Below, piece by piece: positions 33,258 through 42,297 of a DNA stretch of 57,662 nt (its first letter is position 1; the number at the start of each line of letters is the position of its first letter). Source of the stretch: Acidobacteriota bacterium. Its GTDB lineage: Bacteria; Acidobacteriota; UBA890; WLXD01. Under the pieces are notes generated by a model. That model ran no database searches. It saw only the letters and a program-made list of their open reading frames with translations, and was not told the origin of the DNA. The stretch spans positions 1 through 57,662 of the forward strand of contig JAJCXT010000101.1 of NCBI GenBank assembly GCA_029263295.1, in the 5' to 3' direction. The translations under genes were made by a program, and so were the position numbers.

Positions 33258-35345
33258 TCAGTGCGTAGCCTCGTCTGCCTTCTTGGTCGCTGCGATCACC
33301 CTCTGGGCGATGTTGGGCGGCACGTCTTCGTAACGGGAGAACTCCATCGTGTAGCTCCCCCGGCCGGCGGTCATGGAGGTCAGGTCGATCGCGTAGCTGA
33401 GTACCTCGGCGAGCGGTACCTCGGCCTTGATGATCTGTCTGCCACGGCGGGGATCCATACCCTGAACCCGACCACGACGGCTGGTCAGATCGCCCATCAC
33501 GTCGCCCAGCGACTCGTCGGGCACCGTGATCTCGATCTTCATGATCGGCTCGAGCAGAACCGGATGAGCTTTGGGGACGGCCTCCTTGAAAGCCATCGAC
33601 CCGGCGATCTTGAAAGCCATCTCGGAAGAGTCCACCGAGTGCTCCTTGCCATCGAGCAGCTGGACTTTGAAGTCGACCATGGGGAAGCCCGCCAAGACTC
33701 CGCGGGCGGCTGTCTCGGCAATGCCCTTCTCAACCGCGGGACGGTACGACTGCGAGATCGAGCCGCCGAAGATCTTGTCTTCGAACTGGTAGCCACTGCC
33801 CGCCGGCAAGGGCTCGACCGAGATCGTGGCCACACCGAACTGGCCGCGGCCTCCCGACTGTTTCTTGTGTCGCCCTTCCGCCTCGGCGCGTGCACGGATG
33901 GTCTCGCGGTAGGGGACCTTGGGCGGATGTAACTTCGCCTTTACCCCGAAGCGTCCCTGCAGTTTGGCGAGGGTCACTTCGACATGCAGCTGTCCGACAC
34001 CCGAGAGCACGAGTTCGTGCGTCTGAGCGTCGCGATTGACCTGCAGCACGGGATCCTCGTCGGTAAGCCGCGCGATCGCGGCCGAGATCTTCTCTTCATC
34101 GCTCTTGCTCTCGGGCTCGATCGCGAAGGAGATTGCGGCTTGTGGGTACTCCACATGCTCGATCTCCATCTCGCTGCCCTTGGCGCGCAGGGTGTCGGAC
34201 GTAGCGGTGTCTCTGAGCTTCGCTACCGCACAGATCTGGCCCGCGACCGCGAAGTTGATCTGCTGCAACTCCTTACCCTGCGGCGACGAGAGGTTCGTCA
34301 GTCGCTCGTCCGCGCCGGTGCGGACGTTGAAGGCGTGATCGTCCGCCTGGAGAGTGCCGGCGAAGACCTTGAGGAAGTTGATGCGGCCCGCAAAGTCGTC
34401 GGAAACGGTCTTGAAGACCAATGCCGCGAAGGGCGCCTCAGGATCGGTCTCCGCGAAGACACGGTGTCCTTCCTCGTCATGCTTGATCAACTGCGGATGC
34501 TCGAGGGGCGACGGGAGTAGCTTGACGCACGCGTCCAGCAGGCGATCCGTGCCAATCCCATGCCCACCAGCCATGCAATAGACGGGATGAAGTCGACGGC
34601 GGTGAACCGCGCGCCGGATCCCGTCCGTCAACTGGACCTTGTCCAGGTCGCCCTGATTGAAGTACAGGTCCATGAGCTTCTCGTTGCTCTCCGCGACCAT
34701 CTCGACGAGCGCTACGTGGGCCTCCTGGGCCGCCTCTGCCATGTCCTCGGGAATCTCGCAGACCGTGCCTTTGCCGTCGCCATCGAAGTCGTAGGTATAG
34801 GCCTTCATCTGGATCAGGTCGATCACGCCCTTGAAGTCATGGCCCTCGCCGAGTGGCAACTGCACCGGGACGGCCTCGCGGCCGAAGGCTTCAACGCACG
34901 TCTCCACGGCATGCGCGAACTCGCTGTTCTCGCGATCGAGTCGGTTGATCACGATGATTGCGGGGATCGAGTCGTCGCGGCGATACTCCCAGACCTTCTC
35001 GGTCATGGTGTCAACGCCGGCCAGGGCGTCGACGACCACTACCGCACCGTCGGCGACGCGCAGCGCGCCCTTGGTCTCGGCGCGAAACACGGCGTACCCC
35101 GGCGTGTCGATGAAGGTGATCTGCGATCCCTTCCAGTCCATGTGAGCCAGGGCTGCCTGGATGGAGATCTGGCGTTCGATCTCCTGGGCGTCAAAGTCGG
35201 TCACCGCGTGACCGTCCTCGACCCGGCCGAGGCGGTTCTGTGCCCCAGTCGTGAACAGGCACGCCGAGACCAGCATCGTCTTGCCAGTATCGCCGTGCCC
35301 GATTACACCTACGTTACGTAGATCCGCGGTCGTGTACTTGCCCAT
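33258..35345 (-). CDS. Elongation factor G-like GTPase (FusA2 type)
   Basis: A 695-residue translational GTPase with the five-domain EF-G layout. The G1 motif is GHGDTGKT (residues 16-23 region) instead of the AHIDAGKT of canonical EF-G, G3 is DTPGY and G4 is NRLD instead of NKxD. Domain IV/V marks include GRGQFGVATISVEP and SYTMEFSRYEDVPPNIAQ. These variants place it in the paralogous EF-G-like group, not the main translocase. The role may be in stress or organelle-type translation, but is unproved. The ATG at 35345 begins MGKYTTADLRNVGVIG; the longer frame is not supported. Confidence 0.9.
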   Translation of the reverse strand: MGKYTTADLRNVGVIGHGDTGKTMLVSACLFTTGAQNRLGRVEDGHAVTDFDAQEIERQISIQAALAHMDWKGSQITFIDTPGYAVFRAETKGALRVADGAVVVVDALAGVDTMTEKVWEYRRDDSIPAIIVINRLDRENSEFAHAVETCVEAFGREAVPVQLPLGEGHDFKGVIDLIQMKAYTYDFDGDGKGTVCEIPEDMAEAAQEAHVALVEMVAESNEKLMDLYFNQGDLDKVQLTDGIRRAVHRRRLHPVYCMAGGHGIGTDRLLDACVKLLPSPLEHPQLIKHDEEGHRVFAETDPEAPFAALVFKTVSDDFAGRINFLKVFAGTLQADDHAFNVRTGADERLTNLSSPQGKELQQINFAVAGQICAVAKLRDTATSDTLRAKGSEMEIEHVEYPQAAISFAIEPESKSDEEKISAAIARLTDEDPVLQVNRDAQTHELVLSGVGQLHVEVTLAKLQGRFGVKAKLHPPKVPYRETIRARAEAEGRHKKQSGGRGQFGVATISVEPLPAGSGYQFEDKIFGGSISQSYRPAVEKGIAETAARGVLAGFPMVDFKVQLLDGKEHSVDSSEMAFKIAGSMAFKEAVPKAHPVLLEPIMKIEITVPDESLGDVMGDLTSRRGRVQGMDPRRGRQIIKAEVPLAEVLSYAIDLTSMTAGRGSYTMEFSRYEDVPPNIAQRVIAATKKADEATH

Positions 35346-35490
35346 GGGTGCGCGTCCTCCGGCATGGCTCCGCGCAGTCCACGGCTCGATTGGCCGGGGG
35401 CGATCGCCCCGGCGGCCGATTGCTGACGGCGCGGGGGGTGAGCTAAAAGGCGATTCTACCACTTTGAAAGATGGCGAATTGCCGGGTGGA

Positions 35491-36459
35491 TCAGCCCGCG
35501 TCGCGCCATTCACGCAGGGTGGCGAGGAGCCGCTTGAAGTCGGTTGCCAGGGGCGCTTCGAAGGCCACGCGAGCACCTGTCGACGGATGCTCGAACTCCA
35601 GTCGGCGAGCGTGGAGCGCGGGGCGAGCGAAGCCGCGAACCAGCGATCGCGTGCGTCCGTCAGGCACTCCCTTCCACTGTCGACCGGAGTAATCGTCGTC
35701 GCCCACGATGGCGTGATGAATGTGGGCGAGGTGCACCCGAATCTGATGGGTGCGGCCGGTGCGTGGCTGAGCTTCGATCAGCGCGAAGCCAGGAAACGAC
35801 TCCAGCCTCCGCCAGTCGGTTACGGCCGCGCGGGACTGTCGAGCTCGCGTCGAGATCCGCTTGCGATCCTTGGGGTCCCGGCCCAAGGGCACGTCGATGG
35901 TGCCCGAGTCTTCCGCGGGCTCTCCGTACACGAGGGCCACGTATTCCTTGCGCACGGTGCGCGCGGCGAACTGCGCCGCCAGGTGCTGGTGGGAGCGGTC
36001 GGTGAGGGCGACTACAACGACGCCGCTGGTGCCCCGATCGAGCCGGTGGACGATTCCTGGGCGCGAACCATCCGCCACCGCTGCCAACCGGTCCCCGAAG
36101 CGGTACACCAGAGCGTGCACCAGCGTTCCGGTTCGGTGCCCCGGCGCCGGGTGCATCACCATCCCGGCGGGCTTGTCGATGACCGCCAGATCGCCGTCCT
36201 CGTAGAGCACGTCGAGGGGAATCGCCTCTGGCACGACTCCCATTTCGGGCGGTCGAGTGCGGAGTTGCACCACGATGCGAGCTTCCGCATCGACGATGTG
36301 CGACGACTTCACAGCGACCTCGTCGTTCACCGCGACAGCCCCGGCCCGGATCAGCCGCTGCGCGCGGGCGCGGGACAGGTCCGCAACGCGGAGCGCGACC
36401 AGACGATCGAGTCGTTCGCCCGCCTCTTCGGAGGTCACAACGAACTCGATAATCTCCAC
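35491..36459 (-). CDS. rluD: Pseudouridine synthase, RluD family
   Basis: A 322-residue tRNA/rRNA pseudouridine synthase of the RluA/RluD family. An N-terminal S4 RNA-binding domain (GERLDRLVALRVADLSRARAQ in part, then AVAVNDEVAVKSS) comes first. The catalytic domain follows, with the active aspartate in HRLDRGTSGVVV, the KEYVALVYG strand, and RTGRTHQIRVHLAHIHHAIVGDDDY. The S4 domain and this wording fit RluD, which modifies helix 69 of 23S rRNA, though RluC-type targets cannot be excluded. It lies 23 bases after lgt on the same strand. Confidence 0.9.
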   Translation of the reverse strand: MEIIEFVVTSEEAGERLDRLVALRVADLSRARAQRLIRAGAVAVNDEVAVKSSHIVDAEARIVVQLRTRPPEMGVVPEAIPLDVLYEDGDLAVIDKPAGMVMHPAPGHRTGTLVHALVYRFGDRLAAVADGSRPGIVHRLDRGTSGVVVVALTDRSHQHLAAQFAARTVRKEYVALVYGEPAEDSGTIDVPLGRDPKDRKRISTRARQSRAAVTDWRRLESFPGFALIEAQPRTGRTHQIRVHLAHIHHAIVGDDDYSGRQWKGVPDGRTRSLVRGFARPALHARRLEFEHPSTGARVAFEAPLATDFKRLLATLREWRDAG

Positions 36460-36482
36460 TAACAGACTCTAGCCACTGGCTG

Positions 36483-37376
36483 CTAACCTTCGGCGGCGTC
36501 CGGATCGTTATTCATGCGCAGCCGCGCGAGCATGCCGAGGGCTACGGTGACCATCACGATCGCGACGAACTGCGACGTCGAGAGAGCGCCTCCAAACAGC
36601 GTCCCGCGTGGGTCACCACGCCAGAACTCCACCACGAAACGGAAGATGCCGTAGCTGAGTGCGTAGAGCCAGAAGATCTGCCCGTCGAACTGCTTGCGTG
36701 TGTAGAACCACAAGAGGATGCCGAAGATCATCAGGTTCCCGAACACGGAATACAGCTGCGTCGGGTGTAGCGCGATGTTCAGTGGCACACCGACCAGCGT
36801 GCCGCTGTAACTGTCGGTGAAGGTCGTTCCCCAAGGCAGGTCGGTGGGGATGCCGTAGCAGCAGCCCGCCGCGAAGCAGCCGACACGCCCGAACGCGTGG
36901 GCGACGGCGATCGCGGGCGCGGCCACATCCGCTGCGCGCCACACAGGCATGCCCGTGCGCCGCATGTACCACAGTGCTACCACGACCCCGGCGATCAGGC
37001 CGCCATAGAAGACACCACCGGCCTGCAGCAAGCTGAGCGCCATCTCACTGATCGTGCCGATGATCGGGCCCACGCTGCCGAGCCCGGACAGTGCTCCGCC
37101 AACGCTGCCACCACCATCGGCCAGGATGGCGCTGAACTGGCGCGAGTAGAAGTCGCGATCGACGATGAGCAAGAGGAGCTTGGCTCCCACCAGCCCGCCG
37201 AGAATGGCGTAGACACCAAGGTCGACCATCCGGTCAGGGTCGATCTGCTCACGACGGGCCAGCTTGCGCGCAACGGTGATGGCCACGAGGAACGCCACGA
37301 CCAGCAGCACGCCATAGGTGTGGATCGTAATCGGGCCGATTCCTGGGAGTGGAATGCGGAACAGAATCGGGAACAT
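36483..37376 (-). CDS. lgt: Prolipoprotein diacylglyceryl transferase
   Basis: A 297-residue inner-membrane enzyme that attaches diacylglycerol to the lipobox cysteine of prolipoproteins, the first step of lipoprotein maturation. Seven membrane segments can be traced, starting with IHTYGVLLVVAFLVAITVA. The Lgt signature is GRVGCFAAGCCYG, followed by LHPTQLYS with a conserved histidine and tyrosine, and RFVVEFWRGD. A Gly-rich loop ADGGGSVGGALSG near residue 86-98 is an insertion. The gene starts nine bases after lspA, so the two maturation enzymes are co-transcribed. Confidence 0.95.
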   Translation of the reverse strand: MFPILFRIPLPGIGPITIHTYGVLLVVAFLVAITVARKLARREQIDPDRMVDLGVYAILGGLVGAKLLLLIVDRDFYSRQFSAILADGGGSVGGALSGLGSVGPIIGTISEMALSLLQAGGVFYGGLIAGVVVALWYMRRTGMPVWRAADVAAPAIAVAHAFGRVGCFAAGCCYGIPTDLPWGTTFTDSYSGTLVGVPLNIALHPTQLYSVFGNLMIFGILLWFYTRKQFDGQIFWLYALSYGIFRFVVEFWRGDPRGTLFGGALSTSQFVAIVMVTVALGMLARLRMNNDPDAAEG

Positions 37377-37385
37377 GCGGACCTC

Positions 37386-37958
37386 TTAGACGTCTTTGGC
37401 AGCGGTTGACCCAGCATCGGGCCCGAGTTCGCCGGGTGTTTCTGCGGTGAGAGGCGTCGGTGCCTCAGGCTCGTCTTGCTCGCGCGCCAGAGTCAGGAAC
37501 AAGGCGATCCCTCCCATGGTAATCGCAGCGTCGGCCACGTTGAAAGCCGGCCACTCGTGTGTGTCCCAGTGGGCGAGGATGAAATCCTCCACGTAGCCGA
37601 ATCGGAGACGGTCTACCAGGTTCCCCAGGGCCCCGCCCAGGATCGCTCCGAACGCGAGCAGAACGCCGGGCCGGTTCGTCTCATGGCGGGCATAGGACCA
37701 GATGATCATGACCGCAACGAGCGCGACGCCTACGAGGATCCACCGGAGCCACGGGCCGCCGACACTGTTGAAGAGGCCGAAGGCCATGCCGCGGTTGTGC
37801 GCGTGTGTGAACGCGAAGAAACCGTCGATCACGGCCACGCGCGTATGCAGCGGGATATTGGCGACCGCGATCGCTTTCGTGATCTGGTCCGCGATGATTA
37901 CGGCCGCTGCAACGAGCGGAATTGTGCGCTGGCGGGCGAATAGACCGAACGAGGGCAT
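37386..37958 (-). CDS. lspA: Lipoprotein signal peptidase (signal peptidase II)
   Basis: A 190-residue aspartic membrane protease that removes the signal peptide from diacylglyceryl-modified prolipoproteins. The two catalytic aspartates are in GALGNLVDRLRFGYVEDFI and FNVADAAITMG. The family-typical HAHNRGMAFGLF and four hydrophobic segments are present. The C-terminal tail (about 30 residues, Glu/Pro-rich) is longer than usual. Several lipoproteins in this window (sulfatase, peptidyl-prolyl isomerase) are expected substrates. It is the first gene of the lspA-lgt-rluD group, downstream of a strong hairpin at 37982-38007. Confidence 0.95.
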   Translation of the reverse strand: MPSFGLFARQRTIPLVAAAVIIADQITKAIAVANIPLHTRVAVIDGFFAFTHAHNRGMAFGLFNSVGGPWLRWILVGVALVAVMIIWSYARHETNRPGVLLAFGAILGGALGNLVDRLRFGYVEDFILAHWDTHEWPAFNVADAAITMGGIALFLTLAREQDEPEAPTPLTAETPGELGPDAGSTAAKDV

Positions 37959-37981
37959 AAGTGATCGCTGCCGGATATGAA

Positions 37982-38007
37982 TTGAGCACCCCGCAAGGGG
38001 TGCTCAA
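37982..38007 (-). terminator. 11-bp perfect hairpin between secreted-protein gene and lspA
   Basis: Arms TTGAGCACCCC and GGGGTGCTCAA are exact complements around GCAA (or TTGC on the minus strand), a very stable stem. It lies 24 bases after the stop of the gene at 38032 and 23 bases before the lspA start. No T-run follows on the minus strand (TTCAT only), so it may be a terminator, an RNA-processing or attenuation element. Confidence 0.65.
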
Positions 38008-38031
38008 GACGATCTTCAGTGACGCGGGGAG

Positions 38032-38403
38032 TCAGGAGCCTTCGGCTACTGCTTCCTCTACGACGATGCGGTACTTCGCGGCGCTACGGGCGTCGGGGTA
38101 GGCGAGCATCGCCTCTCCACCGACACTCATCTCGGTCTCGCCAGCGATGGTCACCAGCTTGGTGTCAGCGGCGACGACTCCACCCGAACTGTCAAGCAAC
38201 TGCAGCGACACCGTGACGGTGGTGTCCCGGCGGCTCGGGTTGCTGAGCGTCGAGGTCCACTCGTAGGTCGCCTGCTGGTCCTGCTTGGCGCCCCAGGAGA
38301 AGGACGGGTTCGTGGCGCGGACGACGATAACGTCCTGAGCCATTGCGGGCATCGCCACTGCAAGCAGGGCGAGAATTGTGACGGCGGTGGTCAAGCGTCG
38401 CAT
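38032..38403 (-). CDS. Small secreted protein with a single beta-domain
   Basis: A 123-residue protein with a signal peptide (LTTAVTILALLAVAMPAMAQ). The mature part is one beta-rich domain: VVRATNPSFSWGAKQDQQATYEW, NPSRRDTTVTVSLQLLDSSGGVVAADT and YPDARSAAKYRIVVE. The strand pattern resembles an FxLYD or immunoglobulin-like domain that occurs in many small periplasmic proteins, but the match is by eye only. The ATG at 38403 is used; the longer frame to 38505 adds an Arg/Ser-rich stretch upstream of the leader. No partner is evident. Confidence 0.6.
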   Translation of the reverse strand: MRRLTTAVTILALLAVAMPAMAQDVIVVRATNPSFSWGAKQDQQATYEWTSTLSNPSRRDTTVTVSLQLLDSSGGVVAADTKLVTIAGETEMSVGGEAMLAYPDARSAAKYRIVVEEAVAEGS

Positions 38404-38501
38404 CAGTTTCTTACTCCTTGATCGGTCACGGGACGCGCATATTGTAGCGCGCAATTCTCGAAAGCACGACTTAGAGACAGGGGCCAAATGAGATTCCAGC
38501 G

Positions 38502-40541
38502 TCATTGTCCTCCGCCACCGGCGGATTGGGCAAGCGGATCAAGACCGACCACGCGAAGGCCGTGCCCAAGTGTCGCGACCAGCGCATAGCCCGGCGCCTC
38601 GGCACTGACGCTCAGGCTCCAGGCGCGGAAGAGTCCTGGATCCTCGTCGAGGATCAGCCAGTGCATCCCCTTGCCGTGGCCACGATAGATCGCTCCGCGG
38701 TAGTCGAGGGCCAGCACCTGCTCCGGGCGAGAGGGGTCGACGGCAAGAGACCTGAGCTGAGCGGCCGGCCACGGTAGCGGCAACTTCGTCCATGTGTCCC
38801 CGGCGTCATCACTGCGGAAGATCTCAGTGCGGCTCATCGCGTAGGCCACGGCCGGGTCCGTGGGGTCGAGCGCCACAGCTACGGGCATGCCGGTGAGACC
38901 AGTGGCCGGCCCGTCTGTCGGAAGGGCGCCAGCCAGGATCGCCGTGATGCTGCCAGAGGTCGTGCGGCCCTCTCCGAGCGCCAGGATCCGGTCGCCGGCG
39001 ACTGCCAGGGCGTGGACGGCCCCGGACTCGCGGATCGGCCGCCACACGGGCTCGCTCTCTGCGTCGAACGGCATCGTGGCGCCGTCGCTGCCCTGTAACG
39101 ACTCCGCGCGTGCCACGTAGATGCCGGTGTCCGTTGCAGCGATCACAGCGCCGCCGACGTCGTCAGCGATCTCGACGGCGATCGTGGTACCAGGAGGGTT
39201 CGGGATTGGTTCCCATCGCCCACCGGGATACGCGCTCCACCAGCCGCCCTGAGCGATCACGAGTAGCCGATTGACCGGTCGCGGTTGGGCCCGCAGCAGC
39301 CGGATCTCGCCGATGGCCGGCGTCCGGCCGAGGGGGTTCCAGGTGTGGCCCATGTCCGTGGAGTGGTGGATCGTGCTGGTCGAAGTGCCGTCGGCCCGGG
39401 CGGCGAACAGCACGCGCGGGGAGCCGGGTAGCGCGTCGAAGGCGATCACTCGCGCGGTGCTCAACCCCGTGTTGCTCTCGGCCATCTCGCCGTCCGGCGA
39501 TCCCACCATCACTCCGCGCTCCTCGGTGGCCACGTACAGGCGGTCATTCTCGGCATCGAGCGCCATGCCGCTGATGGTCACGTCAGGAATCGCCATCTCC
39601 CACTTGCCGCCCGCGTCGGAGGAGCGGTACAGGGCGCCACGGGTGCCGGCGAACAACACGCTGGCATCACGTGGATCGTGGACGATCGTGTGGACACGAT
39701 TGTGGCGTCGTTCGAGTCCCGTCCGCCGCTCGTTCCAGCTGCCGCCACCATCGTTGGACCGGTACAGGAAATTGCAGGTGCCGGCGAGGACCGTGTCGGG
39801 ATCGTGCGGGCTGATCGTGAGCGAGAAGATATCGCGGTCGACGGCCATCCCCTGGTAGATCCTGTTCCAGGTCTCGCCGCCGTCGCGAGTGCGGTAGACC
39901 TGTCGCCAGGTACCTGCGTAGAGATGATCGGGGTCCCGCGGATCGACCGCCAGCGATTCGATGAACTCGCTGGAGAGTCCTACGCCGTTGATATTCCGCC
40001 AACTGGCGCCGGAATCATCGCTTCGCCACACGCCGCCGATGCCGCCGACGTACATCCGCTGGCTATCGCTGGGAGCCATCGCGATAGCGCGGAGTGAGGG
40101 GTCGCTAGGCACCGGCAGGGGCGCCCAGGTGTCGCCGCCATCGAGGCTGTGCACGAGACCACCGGTCCCGTTCGCGCGCCAATACGCCGCAAAGACGCCG
40201 TCAGCGTCCGCTGGATGAACCAGCAGGTTATCCACCACAGCCTCGTGCCCGAGGCTCAACGGCAGTTCCCGCCACGTAGCTGCTGCGTTGTCGGAACGAA
40301 ACACGTGCCCGGTGGCGGTGCCGACGAAGAGCCGCTCCGTGGCGCTAGGCGCGACCACGATCGACCGCGTTTCGCCACCCGGCGGCCCAAGGCTACTTCC
40401 GGTCCGGGCCGCCAGTCCGGCGACGATTGCGGCGGGTGTCTCCTGCCGGGCACCGACTTGTGCAGTGAAGACAACGGCCGGGGCGATGATCAGCATCGCC
40501 CCGGCCGTCAGAGCCGGTGCTCGGAAAGTCCGAGCGATCAT
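38502..40541 (-). CDS. Secreted Asp-box (BNR) beta-propeller protein
   Basis: A 679-residue exported protein (signal peptide LTAGAMLIIAPAVVFTAQVGA). It carries repeated Asp-box turns of the form S-x-D-x-G-x-x-W: FRSDNAAATWRE, VHSLDGGDTWAPL, WRSDDSGASWRN, YRTRDGGETWNRI, YRSNDGGGSWNE, YRSSDAGGKWEM, HSTDMGHTWNPL and FRSDDAGDTWTKL. Two linked propellers are likely, as in sortilin- or xyloglucanase-type proteins. Catalytic residues of sialidases or GH74 are not evident, so a binding or structural role is more likely. It lies seven bases after the OmpA-family gene on the same strand. Confidence 0.78.
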   Translation of the reverse strand: MIARTFRAPALTAGAMLIIAPAVVFTAQVGARQETPAAIVAGLAARTGSSLGPPGGETRSIVVAPSATERLFVGTATGHVFRSDNAAATWRELPLSLGHEAVVDNLLVHPADADGVFAAYWRANGTGGLVHSLDGGDTWAPLPVPSDPSLRAIAMAPSDSQRMYVGGIGGVWRSDDSGASWRNINGVGLSSEFIESLAVDPRDPDHLYAGTWRQVYRTRDGGETWNRIYQGMAVDRDIFSLTISPHDPDTVLAGTCNFLYRSNDGGGSWNERRTGLERRHNRVHTIVHDPRDASVLFAGTRGALYRSSDAGGKWEMAIPDVTISGMALDAENDRLYVATEERGVMVGSPDGEMAESNTGLSTARVIAFDALPGSPRVLFAARADGTSTSTIHHSTDMGHTWNPLGRTPAIGEIRLLRAQPRPVNRLLVIAQGGWWSAYPGGRWEPIPNPPGTTIAVEIADDVGGAVIAATDTGIYVARAESLQGSDGATMPFDAESEPVWRPIRESGAVHALAVAGDRILALGEGRTTSGSITAILAGALPTDGPATGLTGMPVAVALDPTDPAVAYAMSRTEIFRSDDAGDTWTKLPLPWPAAQLRSLAVDPSRPEQVLALDYRGAIYRGHGKGMHWLILDEDPGLFRAWSLSVSAEAPGYALVATLGHGLRVVGLDPLAQSAGGGGQ

Positions 40542-40548
40542 ATGGAAC

Positions 40549-42297
40549 CTAGCGCGGCGGGATCGTGACGACGATCTCGATGCGGCGGTTCTGCGCGCGG
40601 CCTGCGTTCGTGTCGTTATCCGCCATCGGCTCGGAAGAACCGTGACCGTCGATGCTGATGCGCGAAGCGTCGATGCCGTGCGTGTCCATCAGGTACGTCT
40701 GCGCATTCTCCGCCCGCTCCATCGCCGCCTCGGCGTTGGCGTCGTCGGAGCCGCGCGAGTCACTGTGGCCCACGATGACAGCCGTGGCGCCGGCGTTCTG
40801 GCGCATCTGCAGGGCGACATCGTCGAGGACCGCCTTGCAGCGGTTGTCGATGCGACTGCTGCCCGAACCGAACTCGGCGCACATGAAGTCCAGCACGGTC
40901 GGCTCGGCAGGAGCCGGAATCGCGGTGACGGTCACGCGGACCTCACAATCGGCGGTGCCGCCGTAGCCATCGTTAGCGCGCGCTACGATGCGACCCGAGC
41001 CGGGAGCCACGTCAGTCGTATTCCAGGTAACCGTGTCGCCGGTCCGCGAACTGAGGGTGCCAGCCGCGGCGTCCCACATGACCTCGATGGAATCGCCGTC
41101 GGGATCGCTGGTCGTGGCGATGAGACGTACGCTCTCTCCCTGGCGCAACGAAGTGCGTTCCGCACGGCAGGAGAGTGTCGGTGCACCGTTCAGCAGCGGC
41201 ACCTCACGCGGCGCGGTGCCGGCGTAGGCCAGAGGCATGCGGCGACTCGTGCTGTAGCTGAGTCCGAAGTGCCAGCCCCAGCGGCGGACGCGGTCTTCGA
41301 CGAAGTCCAGGTCAGTCTGCAGGGCGGAGTAGGGGATCTTGATGTCGTACTGGTAGTTGCCGGATGCGTTGACCGCGAGACCGGAATCCAGCGTCGCGCG
41401 GACACCGAGGGCAAGAAGACTCTGGTCGTCGCCTCCGGTGAAGGCCTGGAACGTGTCCTCGGTCGTTACCCGGCCGGTCCACTCACCGATGAGCTGCAAC
41501 TGGCCGCGGGTCGGCAACTGGAAACCGACGCCGTACAGAAACTCGTCCGCGACGTAGTAGTTCCACTGCGTAGGCAGAGTGACGAACCGCTCACCGAGAA
41601 TGTTGCGCGTCAGCGGGATGCCGTTGAGCTTCGAGTCCAGACCGGGCGTGGCGTTGTACATGTAGCCGACGTAGACGTTCCACCCGATCAGGTCCCATGC
41701 TTCGAGCGAGCCCACTACACGACCTTCCGCGCTGAACGCACCCGTACCGATGCCGTCGCTGGTCTTGGAAGTCGGCAGCTTCACGCCGGCCTGGAGGGCG
41801 AGGCCGTCGTACTCATAGGGATCGCCCGCAACTTTCAGCTTCGCGCCGACCCAGACGTCACCGAACCCTGTCTGCTCGGGGCCGACGGCGAAGGGATGTT
41901 CGTTGAGGCCGGTGCCGGACAACGGATCCGGGAGGATCTGGTTGTTAGGGTTCCCCAGTCCGGCGATCAGGTACTTGTAGATGTCGGCTTCTGCCGTGAA
42001 GCGCCGGTCGATCTCGACGCGCGGCTCGAAGCCCAGGTAGACCTCCAGCCGGTCGGTCAGCCCGTAGGCTCCTGAGAAGCCGAGAGACACGACCTTGGTG
42101 TCGCCTTCCTCTCGCGAGAGGTACTGATAGTAGGTGCCAATCGCCCAGCGCCCTTCCTCGACCGTGCCGGCGCGGGGGACCGTGAACAGACCCGTGGTGC
42201 CCGACGTGGTCGGGTCGTCGTGGATCTGGGCGAACACAGGTGAACTCATACCTGCTACCAGCCCGACTACTGCGAGCAACGTAAGGAAGCGACGCAT
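40549..42297 (-). CDS. OmpA-family outer-membrane protein with PKD-like linker domain
   Basis: A 582-residue protein. The signal peptide is FLTLLAVVGLVAGMSSPVFA. Residues about 25-370 show alternating strands ending in aromatic residues, typical of an outer-membrane beta-barrel (GTYYQYLS, LEVYLGFEP, YVADEFLYGVGFQL, WHFGLSYS). Residues 380-470 are a PKD/immunoglobulin-like module with SDPDGDSIEVMWDAAAGTL. Residues 480-582 are the OmpA domain that binds peptidoglycan, with VIVGHSDSRGSDDANAEAAMERA in part and NRRIEIVV at the end. It anchors the outer membrane to the cell wall. It is divergent from tolC, with 327 bases between them. Confidence 0.85.
   Translation of the reverse strand: MRRFLTLLAVVGLVAGMSSPVFAQIHDDPTTSGTTGLFTVPRAGTVEEGRWAIGTYYQYLSREEGDTKVVSLGFSGAYGLTDRLEVYLGFEPRVEIDRRFTAEADIYKYLIAGLGNPNNQILPDPLSGTGLNEHPFAVGPEQTGFGDVWVGAKLKVAGDPYEYDGLALQAGVKLPTSKTSDGIGTGAFSAEGRVVGSLEAWDLIGWNVYVGYMYNATPGLDSKLNGIPLTRNILGERFVTLPTQWNYYVADEFLYGVGFQLPTRGQLQLIGEWTGRVTTEDTFQAFTGGDDQSLLALGVRATLDSGLAVNASGNYQYDIKIPYSALQTDLDFVEDRVRRWGWHFGLSYSTSRRMPLAYAGTAPREVPLLNGAPTLSCRAERTSLRQGESVRLIATTSDPDGDSIEVMWDAAAGTLSSRTGDTVTWNTTDVAPGSGRIVARANDGYGGTADCEVRVTVTAIPAPAEPTVLDFMCAEFGSGSSRIDNRCKAVLDDVALQMRQNAGATAVIVGHSDSRGSDDANAEAAMERAENAQTYLMDTHGIDASRISIDGHGSSEPMADNDTNAGRAQNRRIEIVVTIPPR

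Noticed and set aside
40288..42075. 595-codon open frame on the plus strand
   Set aside because: It is antisense to the OmpA-family gene, and its translation is Arg/Val/Asp-biased without domains.
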